A DNA stretch of 64,000 bases from Kitasatospora papulosa (GCF_000717245.1 NZ_JNYQ01000004.1:1116001-1180000), one strand, 5' to 3'. Shown: positions 42,115 to 50,965, counted from the stretch's first letter. Numbers and translations are program-made. Notes: a model not told the origin generated them from the sequence alone.

Positions 42115-43515
42115 ATGACGGACACGGTGGACAAGCCGGTACGGGTGACAGGCGAAGAGGCGAGACGCATCAAGCGGGAGGCCCTCGGCATCGCCGACCG
42201 CAGGACGGACCACGGCAGCACACGCGGGGTTCCGAGAAGTCGGGCCAAGGAGGCCGGCACGCAGCAGCGTGTGTACCGCTACCGCTTCTACCCGAGCCCG
42301 GCACAGGCCGAGCAGCTGGAGAAGACCTTCGGGGCCTGCCGTTGGGTCTACAACGAGGCGCTGACCCTGCGTGTCGGCGCCTGGGAGCAGCATCGCGTGT
42401 CGGTGGGGTTCGCCGAGTCGTGCCGTGCGTTGACGGGGTGGCGGCAGGCGTCAGGGACGAGCTGGCTGCGGGAGGTGTCGTCGACGGTGCTGCAGCAGTC
42501 ACTACGTCATCTGGACGGAGCGTTCACACGCTTCTTCAAGCAGTCGGCGAAGTATCCGCAGCGGAAGACGAAGCGCCGCTCGCGGAACTCGGCGACGTAC
42601 GTGCGCACCGGATTCCGCTGGGTGGACGACCCCGAACTGCCGGGCACGGGGCGGCTGACGCTGGCGAAGCAGTCGGAGCCGCTCGACGTGCGGTGGTCGC
42701 GACCGCTGCCGGAGGGTGCGGACCCGGTGAAACTGTCGGTGACACGAGACCGGGCGGGGCGCCATTTCGTCTCGGTGCTGGTGGAGGAGCGGATCCAGCC
42801 GTTGCCTGCCGCGTTCCTGCCAGGTGGGCATGAGCCGAGGGCGGTGGGGATCGACCTGGGTCTGGCGGCGCTGGTGGCGCTGGACGACGGGACGAAGATT
42901 GATCATCCGCGCCTGATGCGGAAGTACGGGAAGGAACTGGCACGGCTGCAACGAGGGCTGCACCGGAAGAAGAAGGGCTCGGCGAACCGGGACAAGGCCC
43001 GGGAACGCATCGCTCGGCTGTACGCGCTGATCAGTGACGCGCGCAAGGACATGCTGGACCAGTTGACCACCCGCCTCGTGCGCGAGAACCAAGTGCTCGT
43101 CGTGGAGGATCTGGCCATCACGAACCTGCTGCGGCCCGCCACGGGGAGAGGGCGTCGGCGTAAGGCCGGACTCATCCGCTCGATCAAGGACGCTGCCTGG
43201 GGCGAGCTGCTGCGGCAGCTGCGGTACAAGTGCGCGTGGTACGGGCGCACGCTGGTGATCGTCGACCGCTTCTTCCCCTCGACACGGCGGTGCGCCGACT
43301 GCCATGCCAAGGGGGCGCCCCTCGACGTGTCGGTCCGGGAGTGGTTGTGCGCGGAGTGCGGCGCGTGGCACGACCGGGATGTGAACGCGGCGCGAAACCT
43401 CAGGGAGGAAGGGATGCGGCTCTACCGCCTGGTGTCGTGCGCACTGCCGTCGGGGCGCGTGCCTCCGCCTGTGATCAAGGCGTCGGAGCTGCCGGCGGTG
43501 CTGTCGGCCGCGTGA
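42115..43515 (+). CDS. tnpB: TnpB / IS605 OrfB-type RNA-guided nuclease
   Basis: A 466-residue protein. The start ATG 42115 follows GGAGGG. The TnpB core begins at about residue 50 (RVYRYRFYPSPAQAEQLEKT), after a charged extension of about 50 residues absent from most TnpBs. The RuvC triad is Asp 247 (VGIDLGLAAL), Glu 331 (VVEDLAI) and Asp 422 (HDRDVNAARN), all present. The zinc finger has Cys pairs at 393/396 and 412/415. TnpBs are guided by an RNA from the element's right end and cut DNA next to a short flanking motif. No TnpA transposase is present, so this is a solitary or decayed element. Confidence 0.92.
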   Translation: MTDTVDKPVRVTGEEARRIKREALGIADRRTDHGSTRGVPRSRAKEAGTQQRVYRYRFYPSPAQAEQLEKTFGACRWVYNEALTLRVGAWEQHRVSVGFAESCRALTGWRQASGTSWLREVSSTVLQQSLRHLDGAFTRFFKQSAKYPQRKTKRRSRNSATYVRTGFRWVDDPELPGTGRLTLAKQSEPLDVRWSRPLPEGADPVKLSVTRDRAGRHFVSVLVEERIQPLPAAFLPGGHEPRAVGIDLGLAALVALDDGTKIDHPRLMRKYGKELARLQRGLHRKKKGSANRDKARERIARLYALISDARKDMLDQLTTRLVRENQVLVVEDLAITNLLRPATGRGRRRKAGLIRSIKDAAWGELLRQLRYKCAWYGRTLVIVDRFFPSTRRCADCHAKGAPLDVSVREWLCAECGAWHDRDVNAARNLREEGMRLYRLVSCALPSGRVPPPVIKASELPAVLSAA

Positions 43516-43865
43516 GGGAGCGGTACGGACCGACGGGCCGTCGGCCGTGATGCCCGTGGAGCCCGTGTAGGACCGGGCGGGCGCATCCCCCAGGGATACG
43601 TACGACCGGCAGCGGGCGCTGAAGCAGGAAGTGCAGCGAACGGCATCGGACCCGGAGACGGAGTTCTGCCGTGGCTTGCACACGGTCAAAAGTGCGTTGC
43701 TCTGCCGGCGAATTTCTCACGGCCTCGGACTTTTTCATGCCCTTCGGACTACTGACAGATCCGAAAACGCCAGGTAGCGTCACCTCAGGTTCACTCCAGT
43801 GGACCACACCACTCCCTTACTCGGATCGTCCGGCACGTTCCTGCCGGTGGAGGAGAAGAATCGCC
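43516..43865. other. Gene-free region: possible TnpB guide-RNA end and msiK promoter
   Basis: The first 90 bases include a GC-rich hairpin (ccgacgg/ccgtcgg near 43529-43545) that could belong to the TnpB right-end RNA. The end of the region holds the msiK promoter (43752-43780). I found no other gene and could not identify insertion-sequence ends. Confidence 0.45.
43752..43780 (+). promoter_or_regulatory. msiK promoter CTGACA-N17-TAGCGT
   Basis: CTGACA at 43752-43757 and TAGCGT at 43775-43780 have a 17-base spacer and lie 86 bases upstream of the msiK ATG. It looks like a standard HrdB-type promoter. Confidence 0.55.
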
Positions 43866-45002
43866 ATGGCCAGTGTCACGTTCGACAAGGCGTCCCGCGT
43901 CTACCCCGGCTCCACGAAGCCGGCTGTGGACCAGCTCGAGATCGACATCGCGGACGGCGAGTTCCTCGTCCTCGTCGGTCCTTCCGGTTGTGGCAAGTCG
44001 ACCTCCCTGCGCATGCTCGCGGGTCTCGAGGACGTCAACGGCGGTGCCATCCGCATCGGTGACCGCGACGTCACGCACCTGCCCCCGAAGGACCGGGACA
44101 TCGCCATGGTGTTCCAGAACTACGCGCTCTACCCGCACATGTCCGTCGCGGACAACATGGGCTTCGCCCTCAAGATCGCCGGTGTGAACAAGACCGAGAT
44201 CCGGGCGAAGGTCGAAGAGGCCGCCAAGATGCTGGACCTCACCGACTACCTCGACCGCAAGCCGAAGGCGCTCTCCGGTGGTCAGCGTCAGCGTGTGGCG
44301 ATGGGCCGTGCGATCGTGCGTGAGCCGCAGGTCTTCCTCATGGACGAGCCGCTGTCGAACCTCGACGCCAAGCTCCGTGTGTCGACGCGTACGCAGATCG
44401 CCTCGCTGCAGCGCCGCCTCGGCATCACCACCGTGTACGTCACCCACGACCAGGTCGAGGCCCTCACCATGGGTGACCGCGTCGCGGTCCTCAAGGACGG
44501 TCTGCTCCAGCAGGTCGACTCGCCGCGCAACATGTACGACCGCCCGGCGAACCTCTTCGTCGCCGGCTTCATCGGCTCCCCCGCGATGAACCTCGTCGAG
44601 GTCCCGATCACCGACGGTGGCGTGAAGTTCGGCAACAGCGTCGTCCCGGTCTCCCGCGAGGCGCTCACCGCCGCCGCGAACCGTGGTGACACCACCGTCA
44701 CGGTCGGCATCCGCCCGGAGCACTTCGACATCGTCGAGCACGGTGGCGCCGCCGCGACCGGCCTCTCCAAGGCCTCCTCCGACGCCCCGGCCGGTCTCGC
44801 CGTCTCCGTCAACGTCGTCGAGGAGCTCGGCGCCGACGGCTTCGTCTACGGTGCCGCGCAGGTCGGTGGCGAGCACAAGGACCTGGTCGTCCGCGTCGGC
44901 GGCCGTGCCGTGCCGGAGAAGGGCACCGAGCTGCACGTCGTGCCGCGCCCGGACGAGCTGCACGTCTTCGCCACCTCGACCGGTGAGCGTCTGACCGCCT
45001 GA
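43866..45002 (+). CDS. msiK: ABC transporter ATP-binding protein MsiK
   Basis: A 378-residue ATPase of the MalK/MsiK type that energises several sugar transporters (cellobiose, chitobiose, maltose) in Streptomyces. Walker A is LVGPSGCGKSTSLRM, the signature LSGGQRQRVAMGRAIV, Walker B VFLMDEPLSNLDAKLR and the switch His is in YVTHDQVEALTMGDRVAVLK. A C-terminal TOBE-type regulatory domain (about residues 240-378) follows. GGAGGAGAA precedes the ATG. It is solitary, as in other Streptomyces, and would serve binding-protein/permease systems elsewhere, possibly including the lipoprotein at 18065-19342. A strong terminator follows. Confidence 0.96.
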   Translation: MASVTFDKASRVYPGSTKPAVDQLEIDIADGEFLVLVGPSGCGKSTSLRMLAGLEDVNGGAIRIGDRDVTHLPPKDRDIAMVFQNYALYPHMSVADNMGFALKIAGVNKTEIRAKVEEAAKMLDLTDYLDRKPKALSGGQRQRVAMGRAIVREPQVFLMDEPLSNLDAKLRVSTRTQIASLQRRLGITTVYVTHDQVEALTMGDRVAVLKDGLLQQVDSPRNMYDRPANLFVAGFIGSPAMNLVEVPITDGGVKFGNSVVPVSREALTAAANRGDTTVTVGIRPEHFDIVEHGGAAATGLSKASSDAPAGLAVSVNVVEELGADGFVYGAAQVGGEHKDLVVRVGGRAVPEKGTELHVVPRPDELHVFATSTGERLTA

Positions 45003-45035
45003 TCCGTCCGGTCCGCCTGAGCGGACCCGGCGTCA

Positions 45036-45066
45036 CGGCCCCGCGTCCCCCGAGGACGCGGGGCCG
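45036..45066 (+). terminator. Strong terminator after msiK
   Basis: Perfect 13-base arms (45036-45048 and 45054-45066) with a 5-base loop, 34 bases after the msiK stop. Confidence 0.9.
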
Positions 45067-45226
45067 TTCGCGTGTCGCGGCCGGAATCGGGTTTCGGATC
45101 CGAAGGGCTCCAAATACCCTGGCACACCGGTCAATTCACCCCAGCCTGTCAATGTGTGATTCGAAAAGACCACTCGAACCATCCCCCGCAGGGGTGACGA
45201 AATGTCGCCACACGGTCACTGCCCGC

Positions 45227-45232
45227 TACGCT
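45227..45232 (+). promoter_or_regulatory. -10 element TACGCT for a leaderless gene
   Basis: TACGCT ends six bases before the GTG at 45239. A TCGCCA-type -35 lies about 16 bases further upstream. No ribosome-binding site is present. Confidence 0.45.
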
Positions 45233-45238
45233 CGCTGC

Positions 45239-45652
45239 GTGACCCACACCGCGCGCCGAATCGGCCGAACCCTAGCCCTCGTCCTGCCCGTCGTCATGGT
45301 TCTGTCCGGGACCCTCGCGGTCACCCGTGTGCAGTGGTCGGGGCAGGACACCGAGACCCAGCTGCTGACCGCCTCCTCGGAGACCGTGTCCAAGCAGGCG
45401 AAGGCCCCGGCTCCCCAGGACGTTCTGCGGGACAAGCTCCTGCTGGAGCTCCGCGAGAAGGACCCGGGGGCCGCCCTGACGAGCCTCCAGCGCACCGTCG
45501 AGGGGCGTCCCTCGCTGGCGAAGCACTGCATGTCGATCGCCAAGGCGCTCGGCAAGGCCGCCGTGGACCAGTACGGTCCGACGCGCGCCCACCGCTTCTC
45601 CCGTCCGGTCTGCGACACGTCCTTCGCCTCGGGCGTCGCGCAGTTCAGCTGA
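45239..45652 (+). CDS. Small membrane-anchored or secreted hypothetical protein
   Basis: A 137-residue protein from GTG 45239. The N-terminus has one hydrophobic stretch (LALVLPVVMVLSGTLAV) that may be a signal peptide or anchor, followed by a helical, Lys/Gln-rich region and a short C-terminal domain with two cysteines (AKHCMSIAKALG and RPVCDTSFASG) that could form a disulfide outside the cell. No enzymatic motif. It lies 37 bases upstream of the nucleotidyltransferase gene, same strand. Function unknown. Confidence 0.65.
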   Translation: MTHTARRIGRTLALVLPVVMVLSGTLAVTRVQWSGQDTETQLLTASSETVSKQAKAPAPQDVLRDKLLLELREKDPGAALTSLQRTVEGRPSLAKHCMSIAKALGKAAVDQYGPTRAHRFSRPVCDTSFASGVAQFS

Positions 45653-45675
45653 GCCGGGTGTGTCCGGGCACGGCA

Positions 45676-45681
45676 TATCGT
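45676..45681 (+). promoter_or_regulatory. -10 element TATCGT for the leaderless nucleotidyltransferase
   Basis: TATCGT ends seven bases before the ATG at 45689, the same spacing as other leaderless genes here. Confidence 0.5.
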
Positions 45682-45688
45682 GCCTGGC

Positions 45689-46408
45689 ATGCATACGTTT
45701 CCGACGCAGGCCGTGATCCTGGCGGGTGGTCAGGGCTCGCGGCTTCGCCCGTACACCGATGACCGCCCGAAGCCGATGGTCGAGATCCCGGGGACCGGGA
45801 CCCCGATCATCGGCCATCAGCTGTCCTGGCTGGCCGCCGAGGGCGTCACCGACGCCGTGATCTCGTGCGGCCATCTCGCGGATGTGCTGCAGGAGTGGCT
45901 GGCCTCGGCCGATCTTCCGTTGCGTGTCACGACCGTCGTCGAGACCGAGCCCTTGGGCCGGGGCGGCGGTCTCAAGCATGCCGCGGCACGGCTGCCCGAT
46001 CCGTCGGAGCCCTGGTACGCGACCAACGGTGACATCTGGACCCGCTTCTCGCTGCGGGAGATGGCCGCGTTCCACGCCGAGCGGGACGCCACCGCGACGC
46101 TCGCGCTGGCCCGCCCGCGGATCCCGTGGGGCGCCGTGGAGACGGACGCGTTCGGCCACATCACCGACTTCATCGAGTCGCCGCCCTCGCCGTATCTGAT
46201 CAACGCCGGGGTGTACGTCTTCGCGCCCGCGTTCACGGGGATGCTGCCCGACCGCGGTGACCACGAGCGGACGACGTTCCCCAGGCTGGCCCGTGAGCGC
46301 AGCCTGGCAGGGTTCCCGCTGCCCCACGGGGCGTACTGGCGGGCCATCGACACCGCGAAGGACCTCACGGAGGCGGCGCGGGAGCTGGGCGCCCGGTCGG
46401 ACGGCTGA
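45689..46408 (+). CDS. NDP-sugar nucleotidyltransferase
   Basis: A 239-residue GT-A/nucleotidyltransferase fold protein. The N-terminal AVILAGGQGSRLRPYTDDRP is the NTP-binding signature and RPKPMVEIPG is the typical K/D region; WYATNGDIWTRFS holds the metal-binding aspartate. It makes an NDP-sugar from NTP and a sugar phosphate. The sugar is not predictable (mannose-1-P or glucose-1-P are common). It has no C-terminal left-handed beta-helix (acyltransferase) domain, so it is a minimal enzyme. The chosen start follows TATCGT by seven bases. Convergent with the DoxX gene. Confidence 0.88.
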   Translation: MHTFPTQAVILAGGQGSRLRPYTDDRPKPMVEIPGTGTPIIGHQLSWLAAEGVTDAVISCGHLADVLQEWLASADLPLRVTTVVETEPLGRGGGLKHAAARLPDPSEPWYATNGDIWTRFSLREMAAFHAERDATATLALARPRIPWGAVETDAFGHITDFIESPPSPYLINAGVYVFAPAFTGMLPDRGDHERTTFPRLARERSLAGFPLPHGAYWRAIDTAKDLTEAARELGARSDG

Positions 46409-46479
46409 CGGCGTCCCGGACATGGGCGAGGGCGGTCACCGGTGTCCGGTGACCGCCCTCGTGGTGTGAACCGGCGGTG

Positions 46480-48114
46480 TCAGCCGAGGAGGCCGCCGAT
46501 GGGGTTCTGCCCGGCGCCGCCGGACGAGCCCCCGTCGGAACCGCCGTCGGACCCGCCGTCGGAGCCGCCGTCGGAACCACCGGACGCGGCGGAGCCCGAC
46601 GAGCTGGGGCCCGAGTCGCCCGCCGGGGGCTCCTGCGGGGCCGGCTCCTGCGGGGGCGCCTGGCCCGTGCCCTGGGTCTGGCTGGGCTGCCCCGTGCTCG
46701 CCCCGGCCGTCGGGCCGGACTCGCGCTCGGACTCGGCACCAGGCGTGGACTGCTCGGCCGACGGGGTGCCCGGGGCGCTGGAGGGCGCCGTCTCCGGGGT
46801 GCGGTTCTCCGGGGTGCTGGACGGCTTGCGCTTCTTGCCCTCGGACTTGTCGGGGAGCGGGGAGCCGGGCAGCTGGTTGGTCGGGTAGCTGTCGGGGCCC
46901 GGCACGGTGACGACCTGGGTGGAGCGGACCGCACCGCCGAGCATCGAGCCGACCAGCAGCGTCAGGCCGACGACGACGGTGGCGATCACGGTGCCGCGGC
47001 GCAGTACCCGGCGCCGCAGGTCCCAGATCTCGGAGCGGGGGCCGAGCGTGCGCCAGGCCTCCCCGGAGAGGCGCCCGTCGAGGGAGTAGACGGGGGCACC
47101 CGCGATGACGAGAGGGCTCCAGGCGGCCAGCAGGATGATGTCGGCGGTGTCGTAGGCCCCGTCGGTACGCCAGCTGACCGCCACCAGCACGGCGGCGGAG
47201 AGCAGGGCGCCGAACGCGGCGGCGACCCGCTGCCAGAGCCCGAGGACGGTGAGCACACCGACGACGACCTGGAGGAAGGCGACGGAGAGGCCCGCCGCGA
47301 CGGGGTGCGCGAGCGCGAAGTCGCGCAGCGGCTCGGCGGCCGTCCACGGGTGCAGCGAGGTGAGCCACTTGACCATGGAGCCGCGGTCGCCGTCGTCGAA
47401 GTAGGCGGGGTCGCAGAGCTTGCCCATCCCGGCGTAGATGGCGAGGAAGCCGAGGATGACGCGCAGCGGGAGGAGGACGACGCCGAGGTTCATCCGGCGG
47501 CCGGGGTAGTAGGCGTGCCGGACGGTGTCGCCGCTCTGGCGCCGGTCACCGGCGGTGGCGTCGTCGCGGTCCTCGGCCCCGAGGTCGTCGTCGTAGGTGA
47601 TCTCGTACGCGTCGCGGGCCGGTGTGCCGACGGTGTCGTAGGCGCCGACGGCCTGCCGCATGGGGGGCAGCAGGGGCCCGGTGCGGCCGCCTCCGTCCCG
47701 GTGCGGCGCGGGGATCACGGGGTTGGGCTGGGTCTCGTCGAGGCGCGGGATGACCTGGGTGCCGCCGCCCGTGTCCTCGTGGCCCGCGCCGAAGTCGCCG
47801 CCGGGGCGGGTGTCGAGGTGGCCGGCGGTGGAGTTCCGTACGGCCTGCAGGAGTCCGGTCGCTCCGGGGTCGCCCGGCTCCGACCTGCCGCTCCAGACGA
47901 CGGGGGCTCGCCTGCGGCCGCCAGCGCCGCTCATGGCGGGGATCCTGGCCCGTCCGGCGGAGCCCACGGGGCGCAGACGGGTGCGCTGGCCGGGGGCGAG
48001 CTGCACCCGGAAGCTGGCGTGGCTGACGATGACCTGCGCGGGGTCGCTGTCCACCTTCGTCATGCTCAGGGCGGGTTGGTCGTCGAACCGAGGCGTTCTG
48101 GTGTCCACACTCAT
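46480..48114 (-). CDS. DoxX family membrane protein with long low-complexity tail
   Basis: A 544-residue protein. The disordered N-terminus of about 210 residues is followed by the DoxX domain (LPLRVILGFLAIYAGMGKLC, MVKWLTSLHPW, ADIILLAAWSPLVIAGA) with four transmembrane segments, a further membrane segment (TVIATVVVGLTLLVGSMLGG), and a Ser/Thr/Pro/Glu/Gln-rich region ending in repeated GGSDGGSDGG. DoxX proteins are poorly known small membrane proteins, some linked to redox or integral-membrane oxidoreductase complexes. The long disordered ends are unusual for DoxX alone. No clear ribosome-binding site. Convergent with the nucleotidyltransferase gene. Confidence 0.85.
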   Translation of the reverse strand: MSVDTRTPRFDDQPALSMTKVDSDPAQVIVSHASFRVQLAPGQRTRLRPVGSAGRARIPAMSGAGGRRRAPVVWSGRSEPGDPGATGLLQAVRNSTAGHLDTRPGGDFGAGHEDTGGGTQVIPRLDETQPNPVIPAPHRDGGGRTGPLLPPMRQAVGAYDTVGTPARDAYEITYDDDLGAEDRDDATAGDRRQSGDTVRHAYYPGRRMNLGVVLLPLRVILGFLAIYAGMGKLCDPAYFDDGDRGSMVKWLTSLHPWTAAEPLRDFALAHPVAAGLSVAFLQVVVGVLTVLGLWQRVAAAFGALLSAAVLVAVSWRTDGAYDTADIILLAAWSPLVIAGAPVYSLDGRLSGEAWRTLGPRSEIWDLRRRVLRRGTVIATVVVGLTLLVGSMLGGAVRSTQVVTVPGPDSYPTNQLPGSPLPDKSEGKKRKPSSTPENRTPETAPSSAPGTPSAEQSTPGAESERESGPTAGASTGQPSQTQGTGQAPPQEPAPQEPPAGDSGPSSSGSAASGGSDGGSDGGSDGGSDGGSSGGAGQNPIGGLLG

Positions 48115-48448
48115 CTAACCGAGTGATGTGTGATTAGGACACTGCCTTGACACGTCCAGAGTGTCCGAGACCCGTCAACCGTCCTCGGCCACGGGTCCGG
48201 CGGCGTACGCCGGGGACGCGGCGGGAGAGCCGGTGAGCCCACCGGGACGGCTTCGTCGCTGGTGGGGCGGCCTGTGGCGGGCGGCCGACGGCTCCTGCCC
48301 CGCCTCTCGTGCCCCTCGTGCACCGGCCGCGTCCAGGGGGGCGTGCGTCCGGCGGACGCGCGGGCGTTCCGCGCCTCCGCGGAAGGCGCCGAGCCCGGCG
48401 GCGGTCGCGTCGGGATCCTTCATCGGTCCCGACGCGACGGCTCGGGTG
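48115..48448. other. Region between DoxX and rlmB genes with rlmB terminator
   Basis: A 334-base stretch without a gene. The end near rlmB holds a strong terminator (48404-48438). Close to the DoxX gene are short inverted pairs around gacac/gtgtc (near 48140-48165), possibly an operator or promoter. Nothing else was recognised. Confidence 0.5.
48404..48438 (-). terminator. Terminator after rlmB
   Basis: Perfect 12-base arms (48404-48415 and 48427-48438) with an 11-base loop lie 10 bases beyond the rlmB stop (minus strand). Confidence 0.8.
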
Positions 48449-49405
48449 TCACGCCCGGCGGCGTGCCACCTCGTAGAGGACGATGCCGGCGGCGACACCG
48501 GCGTTCAGTGATTCGGCACCGCCGGGCATGGAGATCCGGACCCGGTAGTCGCAGGTCTCGCCGACGAGGCGGCCCAGGCCCTTGCCCTCGCTGCCGATGA
48601 CGATGACGACGGGGCCGGCGAGGGCCTCCAGGTCCTCGACGGTGTGCTCGCCGTCCGCCGCGAGGCCGACGACGGTGAGGCCCGCCTTCTGGTAGCCCTC
48701 CAGGGCGCGGGTCAGGTTGGTGACGCGCGAGACGGGTGTACGGGCCGCGGTGCCGGCCGAGGACTTCCACGCTCCGGCGGTCATACCGGCCGCCCGGCGC
48801 TCGGGGACGACGACGCCGTGGCCGCCGAAGGCGGAGACGGAGCGGACGATCGCGCCGAGGTTGCGGGGGTCGGTGACGCCGTCGAGGGCGACGATCAGCG
48901 GGTCCTCGTTGTTGTCGTACGCGGCGGAGGTGAGGTCCTCCGGGTGCGCGTACTCGTACGGCGGGACCTGGAGGACGAGGCCCTGGTGGTTCAGGCCGTT
49001 CGTCATCCGGTCGAGCTCGGGGCGCGGGGCCTCCATGAGGTTGATGTTGCCGCGCTCGCCGGCGAGCTGGAGGGCCTCGCGGACCCGCTCGTCGTTGTCG
49101 ATGTACTGCTGGACGTAGAGGGTGGTCGCGGGGACGCCGTCGCGCAGTGCCTCGAAGACCGGGTTGCGGCCGACGACCATCTCCGACGTGCCCTTGACGC
49201 CACCGCGGCGCGGGGCGGGGCGGCGAGCGGCGGCCTGCTTGGCCTGGGCGTTCGCCACCCTGTTCTTCTTGTGTCCCTTGCGGGCGGAGGCGGGCGGCGT
49301 CGGTCCCTTGCCTTCGAGAGCACGGCGTCGGTTACCGCCGCTGCCGACCTGCATGCCCTTCTTGTTGGACGTGCGGCGGTTCCTGCGCTGGCTGTTCCCG
49401 GCCAT
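48449..49405 (-). CDS. rlmB: 23S rRNA (guanosine-2'-O)-methyltransferase RlmB
   Basis: A 318-residue SPOUT-class methyltransferase. A basic N-terminus (to about residue 70, many Lys/Arg/Gln) precedes the substrate-binding domain (VVGRNPVFEALRDGVPATTL) and the C-terminal SpoU/TrmH knot with motifs DGVTDPRNLGAIVRSVSAFG, VVIVIGSEGKGLGRLVGETC and IPMPGGAE-like ISMPGGAESLNAGVAAGIVL. It methylates G2251 (E. coli number) in the P-loop of 23S rRNA. It is downstream of cysS on the same strand by 105 bases, a conserved neighbourhood in actinobacteria. Confidence 0.96.
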   Translation of the reverse strand: MAGNSQRRNRRTSNKKGMQVGSGGNRRRALEGKGPTPPASARKGHKKNRVANAQAKQAAARRPAPRRGGVKGTSEMVVGRNPVFEALRDGVPATTLYVQQYIDNDERVREALQLAGERGNINLMEAPRPELDRMTNGLNHQGLVLQVPPYEYAHPEDLTSAAYDNNEDPLIVALDGVTDPRNLGAIVRSVSAFGGHGVVVPERRAAGMTAGAWKSSAGTAARTPVSRVTNLTRALEGYQKAGLTVVGLAADGEHTVEDLEALAGPVVIVIGSEGKGLGRLVGETCDYRVRISMPGGAESLNAGVAAGIVLYEVARRRA

Positions 49406-49510
49406 GACCTACCTGTTTCGTTGCTTCAGAAAAACGTCGTCAGTGAAAGTGTGCCGCCCGGACGGCCGGGCGGCACATTTGCGCTGCTCACGCATGGTGC
49501 GAAGGCCCGC

Positions 49511-50911
49511 TCAGCGGGGTCCGAGCGTCCAGCGGGGTCCGGCGGGGCTGTCCTCGATGACGAGGCCGGACTGGTTGAGCTGGTCCCGGATCGCGTCTGC
49601 GGCGGGCCAGTCCTTGCGTTCACGGGCGGACTGGCGCTGGTCGAGGACGAGTCGTACGAGGGTGTCGACGACGCCGTGCAGGTCCTCACCACGGTCGCTC
49701 TCGCCCGCCCAGTGCGGGTCGAGGGGGTCGAGTCCGAGGACGCCGAGCATCGCGCGCACCTCGGCGAGGCGGGCGACGGCGGCTTCCTTGTCGTCGGCGG
49801 CGAGGGCGGAATTGCCCTGCCGGACGGTGGTGTGGATGATCGCGAGCGCCTGCGGGACACCGAGGTCGTCGTCCATGGCCTCGGCGAACGCGGGCGGCAC
49901 CTCGGCGGCGGCCTCGACCGGCCCGCCGGCCTTCTCCACCACGCGCTGGACGAAGCCCTCGATCCGCGCGAACGCGGATTCGGCCTCGCGCAGGGCTTCC
50001 TCGCTGTACTCGATCATCGAGCGGTAGTGCGGGGTGCCGAGGTAGTAGCGGAGGACGATCGGGCGCCACTGCTTGACCATGTCGCTGACCAGCACGGAGT
50101 TGTCCAGGGACTTCGACATCTTCTCGCCGGACAGGGTGACCCAGCCGTTGTGCACCCAGTACTTCGCGAAGTCGTCGCCGAAGGCCTTGGCCTGGGCGAT
50201 CTCGTTCTCGTGGTGCGGGAAGATCAGGTCGATGCCGCCGCCGTGGATGTCGAAGGCGCTGCCGAGGTACTTGTGCGCCATCGCGGAGCACTCGAGGTGC
50301 CAGCCGGGACGGCCGCGGCCCCACGGGGTCTCCCAGCTGGGCTCGCCCGGCTTGGCGGACTTCCACATGGCGAAGTCGCGCTTGTCCCGCTTGCCGGTCT
50401 CGTTGTCGCCGGAGGGCTGGCGCAGGTCGTCGAGGTCCTGGTTGGAGAGCTCCAGGTACCCCTCGTACGAGCGGACGTCGAAGTAGACGTTGCCGTCGGC
50501 CTCGTAGGCGTGGCCGCGCTCGATGAGGCCGCGCATCATCTCGATCATCTCGGTGATGTGGCCGGTGGCACGCGGTTCGTAGGTGGGCGGGAGGCAGCCC
50601 AGGACGTCGTAGCCGTCGTTGAAGGCGCGCTCGTTCTCGTAACCGATGGACCACCAGGGGCGGTTCTGCTCGGCCGCCTTTTTGATGATCTTGTCGTCGA
50701 TGTCGGTGACATTCCGGATGAACGTCACGTCGTAGCCGCGGTATTCGAACCAGCGGCGCATGATGTCGAAGTTCAGTCCGGACCTGATGTGCCCGATGTG
50801 CGGGGCGGCCTGGACAGTCGCGCCACAGAGGTAGATCGAGACACAGCCCGCGGTGAGCGGGACGAAGTCACGGATCTGCCGGGCGTTGGTGTCATGCAGG
50901 CGAATAGTCAC
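49511..50911 (-). CDS. cysS: Cysteinyl-tRNA synthetase
   Basis: A 466-residue class I synthetase. It starts at GTG 50911 (MTIRLHDTNARQIRDFVPLT). The HIGH motif is QAAPHIGHIRSGLNFDIMRR, the KMSKS motif is LSGEKMSKSLDNSVLV, and zinc ligands in IYLCGATV, HLECSAMA and HGGGIDLIFPHHENEIAQ are present. A DALR-like C-terminal helical domain follows. It charges tRNA-Cys for translation. TACCCT six bases upstream of the GTG and no ribosome-binding site indicate leaderless transcription. It is clustered with rlmB downstream and the Zur-box transporter operon upstream. Confidence 0.97.
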   Translation of the reverse strand: MTIRLHDTNARQIRDFVPLTAGCVSIYLCGATVQAAPHIGHIRSGLNFDIMRRWFEYRGYDVTFIRNVTDIDDKIIKKAAEQNRPWWSIGYENERAFNDGYDVLGCLPPTYEPRATGHITEMIEMMRGLIERGHAYEADGNVYFDVRSYEGYLELSNQDLDDLRQPSGDNETGKRDKRDFAMWKSAKPGEPSWETPWGRGRPGWHLECSAMAHKYLGSAFDIHGGGIDLIFPHHENEIAQAKAFGDDFAKYWVHNGWVTLSGEKMSKSLDNSVLVSDMVKQWRPIVLRYYLGTPHYRSMIEYSEEALREAESAFARIEGFVQRVVEKAGGPVEAAAEVPPAFAEAMDDDLGVPQALAIIHTTVRQGNSALAADDKEAAVARLAEVRAMLGVLGLDPLDPHWAGESDRGEDLHGVVDTLVRLVLDQRQSARERKDWPAADAIRDQLNQSGLVIEDSPAGPRWTLGPR

Positions 50912-50917
50912 CCCTCA

Positions 50918-50923
50918 AGGGTA
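50918..50923 (-). promoter_or_regulatory. -10 element TACCCT for leaderless cysS
   Basis: On the minus strand TACCCT is six bases before the GTG at 50911, in the 54-base gap to the MFS stop. Confidence 0.5.
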
Positions 50924-50965
50924 GTGGGCCCGCACCAGTGCCCGGCGCCCCCTGTGGAAAACGTG

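Noticed and set aside
41887..43515. An integrated island using tRNA-Thr as attachment site
   Set aside because: TnpB lies on the 5' side of the tRNA, not the 3' side, no integrase is present, and I see no duplicated 3' tRNA fragment.
42079..43700. Complete IS200/IS605 element with left and right ends
   Set aside because: No TnpA gene and no clearly recognisable subterminal hairpin pairs or flanking target motif. Only the TnpB gene is supported.
46436..47368. A 310-codon frame within the DoxX gene
   Set aside because: It is a shadow in another frame of the Gly/Ser-rich and DoxX coding region; no domain or start signal.
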